From the NCBI GenBank assembly GCA_018968885.1, contig JAGWZK010000014.1, forward strand, positions 31,551-95,550: a DNA stretch of 64,000 bases, read 5' to 3'. Below are positions 7,788 to 15,040 of the stretch, in pieces. Under the pieces are notes generated by a model. The model did no database searches, had not been told where the DNA came from, and saw only the letters and a program-made list of their open reading frames with translations. The number at the start of each line of letters is the position of its first letter. The first letter of the stretch is position 1. Source of the stretch: Planctomycetota bacterium. GTDB taxonomy: Bacteria; Planctomycetota; Phycisphaerae; Phycisphaerales; UBA1924. The position numbers and the translations under genes are program-made.

Positions 7788-8114
7788 TCACCCCTTGATG
7801 GCCGTGACGCGCACCTTGGTGTAGCGCTGGCGGTGGCCGGTCTTCTTCTTCCAACCCTTCTTCTCACGGAACTTCTGGATGTACACCTTGTCGCCCATCA
7901 CCGTCGACTCAACGACCGTGGCTTCGACCGATGCGCCAGCAACAAAAGGCAGACCAAGCTTGGCGTCGCCGCCTTCCTTGCCCACCACCAGAACCTTGTC
8001 AAACTTCACGGTGCTGCCCACTGCGGCTTTACCGGCCTCAAGCAGGTCCACCAGCACTTCCTGACCCTCGACAACCTTCCGCTGGCCACCCGACTCTTCG
8101 ATGATTGCGTACAT
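7788..8114 (-). CDS. rplU: Ribosomal protein bL21
   Basis: The 108-residue product begins MYAIIEESGGQRKV and has the bL21 core EGQEVLVD, FDKVLVVG and the basic C-terminal signature KFREKKGWKKKTGHRQRYTKVRVTAI, which contacts 23S rRNA. The ATG at 8114 has a GGAG site 6 nt upstream. In most bacteria rpmA (bL27) follows directly, but here a terminator and an asparaginase-like gene follow, so rplU stands apart from rpmA. Confidence 0.96.
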   Translation of the reverse strand: MYAIIEESGGQRKVVEGQEVLVDLLEAGKAAVGSTVKFDKVLVVGKEGGDAKLGLPFVAGASVEATVVESTVMGDKVYIQKFREKKGWKKKTGHRQRYTKVRVTAIKG

Positions 8115-8396
8115 GTGAAACTCCAACACCCTGCGTTCACGTCAGTCTTGAGGCGTGATGAACACGCTTCCCGGGGGAGACGGAAATCCGTCCCGCTTGC
8201 AATCCCGGCTGGCTTCAAATGCAGGGTCGAGATATTAGACCGCGCCCCGCCGCTTGGAAAGAACCCGCTGAGACAACTGGGGCGGAATCACAAGTCCTAT
8301 AACAGACTCCAAATACTTTACCCAAACGCTTACCAAACCACTTCACGCGCGATCGGACTTCTGAGACAATTCCCATTCAAACCTTGGGAGGATTCC

Positions 8397-9173
8397 ATGA
8401 TCCGATTCATCACCGCCTTGCTCCTAGCCATCATTCCCGCCCCCATCGCAATCGCGCAATTCGTGCAGGTCGACCTCTCCTCTGTATATAACGTCGACCG
8501 TCGCCAGTCCTGCTGCGAATCGCCCCAATACCCCATGGGCAACGCCACTTACATGGGCGTGCCCTTCTTCTTGGGTCCTCCGACCGGCAACAACTCGGTT
8601 TTCATGACCGGCACGAACCCGGTCACGGTCGACATTCCCATCGCTCACCAAGGCGTCCAACGCGTCCGCACGCTTCTCAACACCGCCTGGGGTCAGCCCG
8701 GTCCCAATTCGTACCTTCGCATCGAATTCCATGGCATGGATGGCACGGTCTATGGCATCAACCTTATCGGTGGACAGCACATCCGCGATCACGGCCCCGC
8801 ATTCACCCAGAATTTTGACCCCAATCCCCCCACCTGCACCCGCAACGTGTGGACCAGCACCGGCGGCAGTGTTCGCGCCGATATGCAGACCTTCGCCCTT
8901 CCCGCCACCATCCGCGCAAACGGCCTTGCCTTCATCCGCTTCATCGACACCGGTGCCAACGGGTTCCAGCGCGGCTTCCTCTTTGCCATCACCCTCGACG
9001 AGCGCATCTGCGAAGCCAATGTCAACGATGACTGCATCGTCGACTTCTTTGACTATCTGGATTTCGTCGCTCGCTTCGCTGACAATGACCCCGAAGCCGA
9101 CTTCAACGGCGACGGTGTCATCGACTTTTTCGATTATCTCGATTACGTCGCCGCGTTTGCCAACGGCTGCTGA
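8397..9173 (+). CDS. Secreted protein with C-terminal dockerin-like EF-hand pair ending in Gly-Cys
   Basis: The ATG at 8397 has GGGAGG 6 nt upstream and is followed by a signal peptide (MIRFITALLLAIIPAPIAIA). The 258-residue product has a beta-rich body of unknown function (about 22-205). Two tandem Ca-binding-like repeats follow: NVNDDCIVDFFDYLDFVARF and DFNGDGVIDFFDYLDYVAAF, ending NGC. This is the planctomycete GC-type dockerin-like tail, thought to attach proteins to the cell surface. The same tail occurs on the protein encoded at 34039-35220. The last 31 bp overlap the end of the convergent CDF gene. Confidence 0.85.
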   Translation: MIRFITALLLAIIPAPIAIAQFVQVDLSSVYNVDRRQSCCESPQYPMGNATYMGVPFFLGPPTGNNSVFMTGTNPVTVDIPIAHQGVQRVRTLLNTAWGQPGPNSYLRIEFHGMDGTVYGINLIGGQHIRDHGPAFTQNFDPNPPTCTRNVWTSTGGSVRADMQTFALPATIRANGLAFIRFIDTGANGFQRGFLFAITLDERICEANVNDDCIVDFFDYLDFVARFADNDPEADFNGDGVIDFFDYLDYVAAFANGC

Positions 9174-10084
9174 TCATCTGGTCTTCGGCTCGGCTCCAGA
9201 TGCACCAGCACATCACGAACTTGCGGCAGCTCCCGCCGCACTGCGTCCTTCACCTTGTGGGCAATATCGTGCCCTTGCCGCACCGTCATGTCGTCATCCA
9301 CGCGCACGTGCATATCGATCCAGTAATACGCCCCGCTGCGCCGCGTGCGCGGCTTATCCACACTTTTGACACCTTCCACACTCGCCGCGATTTTCGCCGC
9401 CTGATCGGTCAACACCGAGTGATCAACATCAAGGAGGTCATTGAGTGGCTCAAATCCCAGCCGCGCCGCATTGAAAAGAATCACACCGCTCGCCGCCAAA
9501 GCAGCCCAGTCATCCGCCGGCTCCCACCCCTTCCCCCCGATCAACGCAATCGAAATTCCTATGAATGCAAAAATGCTCGTCAGCACATCCGCTCGATGGT
9601 GGAACGACTCGGCCGATAACGCCACTGACCCCTCGCGTTTGGCTTCGCGGGCTGCCCATCTCGCCATCAACTCTTTGATCACCACCACCGCCACCAGCGC
9701 AACCAGGGTGTACCACGCTGGCGCATGGTGCGGCGTCAGAATCTCCCGCACTGCTTCGATCGCAATGCCGATGCCAGCCAGAAAGATGATGATCGCCACC
9801 GCCAACGCCGCCAAAGACTCCGCTCGTCCATGCCCATACGGATGGTCTTCATCCGGAGGTTTCGCCGCAACCTTCATCCCCACCCACACCACCGCAGATC
9901 CTGCCACATCCACAAAGCTCTCAATCGCATCCGCGATCAGGGCGTACGAGTGCCCCACCACCCCAACCACCAACTTTCCCAGCGCCAATCCAAGATTCAC
10001 CCACACCCCGATCAGGGCGAGCCGCCTTCCTCGGAGCGTGATTCCGCCTTGCCGCAACTCCCCTTGGTCCGACATTTCCGCCAT
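9143..10084 (-). CDS. Cation diffusion facilitator (CDF) family metal exporter
   Basis: The 313-residue product has the CDF layout. There are about six membrane helices with the first metal-site motif in ALIADAIESFVDVAGS, DEDHPYGHGRAESLAAL (HPYGHGR loop), and SFHHRADVLTS, the HxxxD half of the transport site. A C-terminal cytoplasmic domain follows (YYWIDMHVRVDDDMTVRQGHDIAHKVKD, VLVHLEPS). CDF proteins exchange Zn, Fe, Mn or Co for protons. The start is uncertain: ATG 10084 gives normal length, a TTG at 10090 has GGGAGG at better spacing, and an ATG at 10141 is also in frame. It is divergent from two Cys-rich lipoprotein genes. Confidence 0.92.
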   Translation of the reverse strand: MAEMSDQGELRQGGITLRGRRLALIGVWVNLGLALGKLVVGVVGHSYALIADAIESFVDVAGSAVVWVGMKVAAKPPDEDHPYGHGRAESLAALAVAIIIFLAGIGIAIEAVREILTPHHAPAWYTLVALVAVVVIKELMARWAAREAKREGSVALSAESFHHRADVLTSIFAFIGISIALIGGKGWEPADDWAALAASGVILFNAARLGFEPLNDLLDVDHSVLTDQAAKIAASVEGVKSVDKPRTRRSGAYYWIDMHVRVDDDMTVRQGHDIAHKVKDAVRRELPQVRDVLVHLEPSRRPDDQQPLANAAT

Positions 10085-10267
10085 GTCCAATTGAAGCCCC
10101 TCCCGCTTGCGCTTGTCCCCAGTTATCAGACGATAACGCATTCTCAATAGCGTTTGCTCAAGTGACACACTGATGTGAACTTTCCCCGCACAGGCTCGTA
10201 CCATTCCTATCCAACCCTCACTGCGAGGGCCTGTCATCGCATCGCATTTCACTTTTCGGAGAGTCCC

Positions 10268-10591
10268 ATGAAGAAGTCCGTCGCCCTCACCGCTGCTGGT
10301 TTGTTCGCCTTCGCCGCTCTCATGGGTGGCTGCACCGCCAACCAGAAGTCCTCTGGCAGCGCGTGCTGCAGCGACAAAGCTGCTTGCACCGACAAAGCCG
10401 CTGATGGCAGCATGTCTGTCATGACCGAGAAGAAGGCATGCTCTGAGAAGGCTGCCTGCACTTCTGAGAAGTCCTCCTGCACCGACAAGGCCGCTGCTGG
10501 CAATATGTCCGTCATGAGCGAGAAGAAGGCCTGCACCGAGAAGGCCGCATGCACTTCCGGCAAGACCTGCGAGTCCAAGTCCGCCAAGTAA
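10268..10591 (+). CDS. Small Cys/Lys-rich lipoprotein with internal repeats
   Basis: The ATG at 10268 has GGAGAG 7 nt upstream. The 107-residue product starts with a lipoprotein signal (MKKSVALTAAGLFAFAALMGGC, lipobox LMGGC). The mature part is a set of degenerate repeats of the type ACTDKAADGSMSVMTEKKACSEKAACTS and carries about a dozen Cys residues. I know no named family. The Cys-rich repeats and the neighbouring metal exporter suggest metal binding in the envelope, which is inference. A strong hairpin with a T run separates it from the next lipoprotein gene. Confidence 0.8.
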   Translation: MKKSVALTAAGLFAFAALMGGCTANQKSSGSACCSDKAACTDKAADGSMSVMTEKKACSEKAACTSEKSSCTDKAAAGNMSVMSEKKACTEKAACTSGKTCESKSAK

Positions 10592-10613
10592 TTTAGAACG
10601 ATCACGTCCACCC

Positions 10614-10650
10614 GAGCACGCGAGAACCACAAAGTCTCGCGTGCTCTTTT
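10614..10650 (+). terminator. Intrinsic terminator or attenuator between two lipoprotein genes
   Basis: GAGCACGCGAGA (10614-10625) pairs perfectly over 12 bp with TCTCGCGTGCTC (10635-10646), followed by TTTT. The next gene starts 23 bp later. Confidence 0.85.
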
Positions 10651-10672
10651 CTGATCAACTCTGGAGAAACGC

Positions 10673-11059
10673 ATGAAGCTCAATCTCGCACTGTCTGCCG
10701 TTGGCCTCGTCGCATTCGCAACACTCCTTGGCGGCTGCAACGCCAATCAGAAGGCCGCAGGCGCCTGCTGCAACGACAAGGGCACGTGCACTGACAAGTC
10801 CGCCTGCGCCGCAGGCAAGGAAGCCAAGAACTGCGACGGCAGTGACTGCAAGCCCATAGCCCCCGGCACCAAAGTGGACACCGTCAACACCATGTGCGTG
10901 ATGATGCCCAACGAGGCCATCAGCGCTGGCGTCACCACCGACTACAAGGGCATGAAGGTCGGCTTCTGCTGCCCCGGCTGCATCACCAAGTTCAACAAGA
11001 TGAGCGACGCCGACAAGGTCGCTCAGCTCGGCAAGGTCGGCGTCAAGGTCACGAACTAA
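10673..11059 (+). CDS. Lipoprotein with YHS/TRASH-like metal-binding domain
   Basis: The 128-residue product has a lipoprotein signal (MKLNLALSAVGLVAFATLLGGC). A short Cys-rich linker (ACCNDKGTCTDKSACAAGK) resembles the upstream lipoprotein. The C-terminal domain has the pattern MCVMMPNEAIS, YKGMKVGFCCPGCITKFNKM, that is, a CxMM-P motif and an FCCxxC-KF motif. This is typical of YHS/TRASH-type heavy-metal domains seen in copper-handling proteins. The start at 10673 follows CTCTGGAGAAACGC, with GGAG about 8 nt upstream. It probably works with the preceding lipoprotein and the divergent CDF exporter. Confidence 0.85.
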   Translation: MKLNLALSAVGLVAFATLLGGCNANQKAAGACCNDKGTCTDKSACAAGKEAKNCDGSDCKPIAPGTKVDTVNTMCVMMPNEAISAGVTTDYKGMKVGFCCPGCITKFNKMSDADKVAQLGKVGVKVTN

Positions 11060-11092
11060 GACCTCGCCCCTCAATCCAGTCTGATTTTCGCA

Positions 11093-11125
11093 CACGCCGC
11101 TTCACCGCGGCGTGCTGCTTTTTTT
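11093..11125 (+). terminator. Intrinsic terminator after the YHS lipoprotein
   Basis: CACGCCGC (11093-11100) pairs with GCGGCGTG (11107-11114) around TTCACC and is followed by CTGC and seven T. Confidence 0.85.
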
Positions 11126-11134
11126 CCAAGTTCT

Positions 11135-11164
11135 GAGTACCGAGTACTGAGTGCTGAGCGCTGA
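11135..11164. repeat. Heptad microrepeat, GAGTACT type
   Basis: Consecutive 7-bp units GAGTACC, GAGTACT, GAGTGCT and GAGCGCT, then GA, lie between two terminators. The same unit type in reverse orientation is found in the dnaX tau linker (32296-32330). Confidence 0.65.
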
Positions 11165-11170
11165 AAACGC

Positions 11171-11201
11171 AAAAGGCACTTTGTCCCGTGACAAAGTGCC
11201 T
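11171..11201 (-). terminator. Intrinsic terminator of the SRPBCC gene
   Basis: AGGCACTTTGTC (11174-11185) and GACAAAGTGCCT (11190-11201) form a perfect 12-bp stem with a 4-nt loop. On the minus strand TTTTGCGTTTT follows. It lies 29 bp past the stop at 11230. Confidence 0.8.
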
Positions 11202-11229
11202 CAGATGATGTCTAGTTCGATGCCTGGGC

Positions 11230-11907
11230 TTACGACCCCATGCCGTCGCCGAAATCTCCACCCGACGCCGGAGCCACGGGCGCTCCATTCCCCATCCGCC
11301 CTCCGGATTCGATCCACTTCTTCAGCCCTTCGCCAAAGATCGTCTTCCAACCATTCAACAGGTTGTCAGACAATCCATCCGTCACAGGACCCAGCACCGC
11401 ATCCACCACGCGGAAGACTGTCGCGCCGTTCTGCGGCTCCAGCGTGATCTCCAAGGTGCTCATGCTCGGGCCGCCGAAGGTCGGCGTCAGGTGGCCAAGG
11501 AGGGTCAGACTCGTCGGCGCGGCAACGCCGATCACCTTGTACCAGATCACGCCGCCACCCATGCCGAAATCTTCGCCCACCAAGCCGCCCAGCTTGGCCA
11601 TGATGACGAAGCGGCGGGTGCGCTCGCTGGTGTAGAAATCCCGTGGCCACCAGTTGCTGGTCTCGCGCGTCAGGCAATACCAGACGCGATCGACTGGCGC
11701 GTTGATCGTCACTTCAAAGTCCACGCGGGTGATGGTCACTCCAGCCACTGGAGTGGTGCTGGCTGATTCTGCTGCCTCGCTGACTTCCTCAGCCGCCGCC
11801 TTGCTCGTCTTCTTTGCCGGGGCTTTCTTTGCGGGTTTCTCTTCTGCCTTCTTGGTCTTGGTCGCCACGTGAACTCTTTTCGGCCTGGGGCCTTTTTGAC
11901 TCTTCAT
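11230..11907 (-). CDS. SRPBCC/START-fold protein with Lys/Ala-rich N-terminal tail
   Basis: The 225-residue product has a basic, disordered N-terminal tail (KTKKAEEKPAKKAPAKKTSKAA, about 14-35) like histone H1 or HU tails. An SRPBCC/AHSA1-like domain follows from about residue 57: VDFEVTINAPVDRVWYCLT, FGMGGGVIWYKVIGV, TLEITLEPQNGATVFRVVDAV and NLLNGWKTIFGEGLKKWIESG. This fold binds hydrophobic ligands, and the exact role is unknown. The ATG at 11907 has no clear ribosome site. A GTG slightly downstream (start VATKTKK) is an alternative. Confidence 0.75.
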   Translation of the reverse strand: MKSQKGPRPKRVHVATKTKKAEEKPAKKAPAKKTSKAAAEEVSEAAESASTTPVAGVTITRVDFEVTINAPVDRVWYCLTRETSNWWPRDFYTSERTRRFVIMAKLGGLVGEDFGMGGGVIWYKVIGVAAPTSLTLLGHLTPTFGGPSMSTLEITLEPQNGATVFRVVDAVLGPVTDGLSDNLLNGWKTIFGEGLKKWIESGGRMGNGAPVAPASGGDFGDGMGS

Positions 11908-12138
11908 ACCGGGTTCGATGACATCCGTCGCACGTCGCTTGGTGATGCATCGACTTCCTGGCACAAACGAGCTTTCCGGCCAATTCAACGCTGTGGGCCG
12001 GACCGCACATTGTTCACCTGCCACCCTCGCATTTCCCCCCGCTTCACCGACAATCTGCCCCAGCCATCGCTCACACCCATTGGCGGATTCCTACCCTCCG
12101 TTCCCCGGAATGCCCCGGATGGCAAAGGACCCGAGCGT

Positions 12139-13383
12139 ATGAAGATTCACGAATATCAGGGACGCGACCTTTTGGCTTCCTATGGCATCCCGGTTCCTTC
12201 CGGTCGCATGATCACCGCCGCCTCCGACGCGGCAGCCGCCTATCGCGATGCCACCGGCGGAAATGCTGGCGGGCTTGCCGTTGTCAAGGCGCAGGTCCAT
12301 GCCGGTGGTCGTGGCAAAGCCGGCTTCGTCAAGCTCGTTCGCAGTGAGAAGGAGGCCACTGAAGCTGCCACCTTCATGCTGAGCAATCGCATGAAGAGCC
12401 CCCAGACTCCACCAGAAGGCCTGGCAGTTTCCAAGCTCCTCGTCGCCAGCGGTGCCGACATCGCCGATCGCGCTGGTGGCGGCAAGGAAGAGTTCTACCT
12501 CGCCATCACCCTGGATCGCGCCACCCGCCGCAATGTGCTGATCGCCAGCCGCGAAGGTGGCGTCGAAATCGAGCAGATCGCCCATGACCGCCCCGATGCG
12601 ATCAAGAAGGAGCGTCTGCACCCCACGCTTGGCCTCTCTCCGAGCGCCGCGCGGAAGATCGCATTTGAACTCGGTATGAAGGGCAAGCAGATCAATCAAG
12701 CCGCGGACATCATGGTGAAGCTCGCCAAGCTGTACGTGGAGAAGGATTGCTCACTGGCTGAGATCAACCCGCTGGTCATCACGCCCAAGAGTGAGAAGTT
12801 CCCTGATGGGCAAGTGCTTGCCATCGATGCCAAGTTCAACTTCGATGACAACGGCCTAGTCCGCCACCCCGAGCTCACCTCGATGGCCGACAACAGCGAA
12901 GAGAACCCATCGGAGCTCAAGGCCCAGGAATTCGGCCTTTCCTATGTCGCGCTCGATGGCAACATCGGCTGCCTGGTGAATGGTGCCGGGCTTGCCATGT
13001 CCACCATGGACATCATCAAGCTGCATGGCGGCGAACCCGCCAACTTCCTCGATGTCGGCGGCAGCGCCAGCGAAGAGGCCGTCACCGAGGCCTTCGGCAT
13101 CATCCTTTCTGACAGCCGCGTGAAGGGAATCCTGGTCAACATCTTCGGCGGCATCATGCGTTGCGATGTGATCGCACAAGGCATCATCAACGCGGCCAGC
13201 AAATACAAGAACGCCGATGGCAGCATCGGCTTCAAGGTGCCGCTGGTCGTACGCCTCGAGGGCACGAACGTCGAGGCCGGTCGCAAACTGTTGAACGAAG
13301 CCCGCGGCAAAATTCCCACGATGCAGGCGGCTAACGACCTTGGCGATGCGGCGAAGAAGGTGTGCGCGGCGGTCGGCGCCTGA
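12139..13383 (+). CDS. sucC: Succinyl-CoA synthetase beta subunit
   Basis: The 414-residue product begins MKIHEYQGRDLLASYGIPVPSG and carries the ATP-grasp motifs VVKAQVHAGGRGKAGFVKL, AEINPLVITP, NGAGLAMSTMD, GGEPANFLDVGG and VNIFGGIMRCDVIA. With the alpha subunit (sucD) it converts succinyl-CoA to succinate with formation of ATP or GTP in the TCA cycle. It is slightly longer than the usual 388 residues because of a small insertion around 75-90 and extra residues near 330. No sucD follows. The next gene is convergent, so the alpha subunit must be encoded elsewhere. Confidence 0.95.
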   Translation: MKIHEYQGRDLLASYGIPVPSGRMITAASDAAAAYRDATGGNAGGLAVVKAQVHAGGRGKAGFVKLVRSEKEATEAATFMLSNRMKSPQTPPEGLAVSKLLVASGADIADRAGGGKEEFYLAITLDRATRRNVLIASREGGVEIEQIAHDRPDAIKKERLHPTLGLSPSAARKIAFELGMKGKQINQAADIMVKLAKLYVEKDCSLAEINPLVITPKSEKFPDGQVLAIDAKFNFDDNGLVRHPELTSMADNSEENPSELKAQEFGLSYVALDGNIGCLVNGAGLAMSTMDIIKLHGGEPANFLDVGGSASEEAVTEAFGIILSDSRVKGILVNIFGGIMRCDVIAQGIINAASKYKNADGSIGFKVPLVVRLEGTNVEAGRKLLNEARGKIPTMQAANDLGDAAKKVCAAVGA

Positions 13384-13396
13384 ATGAGCACGTGAA

Positions 13397-15001
13397 TCAG
13401 GTGATGTGTGGCAGGGTCGGGGTCGATTCCATCGATGCCGCGGGGAGTACGCGTCCTGATTCGCGGATCATGTCGGCGACGGTTCGCCCCTCCACAGCTT
13501 TGGCCCGCGCCAGAGACAGCATCTCCATCACGCGGCGGTCGCCGGATTGGGCCAGATCACCGCACAAGGACTCGCCAGCGCGAAGAACTTCCGCGGCGGT
13601 CAAGACCTCCAGCGGTCTGCCAGGTGCAAAGGCATCACGTTCTCCATCCTCGACCTTGAGAAGCAGACGCTCGCGGAGCAGGCGGCGGAGCAACTCCTCC
13701 ATCACCGCCTCGCTGATTCCTGTCTGACGGGCAATCTCCGCGGCGTCGGCGGGTGAACCCTTCGCGTATTTCTCACCGACAATGCACATGATCGCCAGCA
13801 CGCTTGCTGGATCGACAAACCCTGGATCACGCCGCGCCTCGGGGGCCAGGCCGAGGAGTGCTGCGGCAGTGCGCAAGCCCCGCACACCCCCCTGCCGCGC
13901 AATCTGCACCGCCTGCCCAAAGCTCTGCATGCTGTACGCCAGTTGAAGGCCGACGAGCACGATGAGCCATGTGAGATACACCCACAACATGAACAAGGGC
14001 AACAGCGCGAGGGAGCCGTAAAACCGTGAATATCCGGCGGAATACTTCAGATACTGCGTAAAGCCCCACTTGCTTGCTTCAAACACAATCGCAGCGCACA
14101 ACGCGCCAGCGAGAGCTGGCCCAAAGGAGACTCTTGTGTTGGGCACAGTGGTATAGACGATCAGCAGCAGCGCGGTGGAGATGAGCACGGTGATCGCGTA
14201 AGCGACGACACGCAGCGCCGGGCCGCGAATCCCGCTGAGAAGATCCTGCTGCAGCAATTGATCGACCCAACTCGTCAGCGATTCCTGCACATAAAAAGTC
14301 GCCACCAACCCGATGGTGCCGAGTGTGATCAGCGTCCAATAGAGCGTGATGCGTTTGAGCCAGTGCCGCCCGGTCGGCGCGTGATAGATGCCATTGAACG
14401 CTCGCTCAATCTCCACCAGCATCGAGATGGCACCATAGATGAGTACGCCCAATCCGACCAATCCGATGGTTCGGAAAGGGAGCCCGCGCACTCGCGACAC
14501 CAGATCGGTAATCCACTGTTCCAGACCTGGCGGCGGTTTTGGCGCTTCCTGCTGCTCCTTCACCACCGTGATATCTCCCACGGTTTCGAAGGGATTCACG
14601 CTGACCGGCGCTTCGACCTTGCCGAAGATCAACCCCTCCGGCAGGTCCTTGCCGGTTGGAGAAGTCTCCCCCACCACGATGTTGGAGACCCCGGCAAAAC
14701 GCAGAAAGCGACTGACAGTTTCACTGATCTGATCGGGCGTGGCAAAGGCACCAATTACCGCCAAGCCGATGACCAGCATCGGAATGAGTGAAAACAGGGT
14801 TCGGTACGTCAGCGCTGCCGCAGTGCGATCCAACTGTGTCGTCGCGGCCCCGCGCGCCGCAAGGCGCAGCACTTCAAAGACCTGCCGCGGGGCGTACTTG
14901 CTCTTGGCCAGACGCTCCACCACGCGAATGGCGCGATCGAACTGATCCGCACGATGCAGATGTTCTGGGCCTTCTTCTGGTTCGCGATGGCGCATGCTCA
15001 T
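13397..15001 (-). CDS. YihY/BrkB-family inner-membrane protein
   Basis: The 534-residue product has the YihY/RBN (formerly RNase BN) pattern: TAAALTYRTLFSLIPMLVIGLAVIGAF, then helices GLVGLGVLIYGAISMLVEIERAFNGIYH, RITLYWTLITLGTIGLVATFYV, AYAITVLISTALLLIVYTTVPNTRVSF, ALAGALCAAIVFEASKWGFTQYLK and FYGSLALLPLFMLWVYLTWLIVLVGLQLAYSM. After the membrane core comes a C-terminal region of about 170 residues with a winged-helix look (ASVLAIMCIVGE, AAEIARQTGISEAVMEELLRRLLRERLL), as in many YihY proteins. A roughly 70-residue extra periplasmic loop lies after helix 1. Its function is not established. The old RNase BN assignment belongs to a different protein. Confidence 0.85.
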   Translation of the reverse strand: MSMRHREPEEGPEHLHRADQFDRAIRVVERLAKSKYAPRQVFEVLRLAARGAATTQLDRTAAALTYRTLFSLIPMLVIGLAVIGAFATPDQISETVSRFLRFAGVSNIVVGETSPTGKDLPEGLIFGKVEAPVSVNPFETVGDITVVKEQQEAPKPPPGLEQWITDLVSRVRGLPFRTIGLVGLGVLIYGAISMLVEIERAFNGIYHAPTGRHWLKRITLYWTLITLGTIGLVATFYVQESLTSWVDQLLQQDLLSGIRGPALRVVAYAITVLISTALLLIVYTTVPNTRVSFGPALAGALCAAIVFEASKWGFTQYLKYSAGYSRFYGSLALLPLFMLWVYLTWLIVLVGLQLAYSMQSFGQAVQIARQGGVRGLRTAAALLGLAPEARRDPGFVDPASVLAIMCIVGEKYAKGSPADAAEIARQTGISEAVMEELLRRLLRERLLLKVEDGERDAFAPGRPLEVLTAAEVLRAGESLCGDLAQSGDRRVMEMLSLARAKAVEGRTVADMIRESGRVLPAASMESTPTLPHIT

Positions 15002-15040
15002 GCTTTTTCGGCCTGTGGGGTGGTGAGTTTCACCCGCGAT

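Noticed and set aside
10085..10630. Upstream extension of the CDF frame to 10630
   Set aside because: It overlaps the first lipoprotein gene on the other strand and is low-complexity Gly/Ala/Leu.
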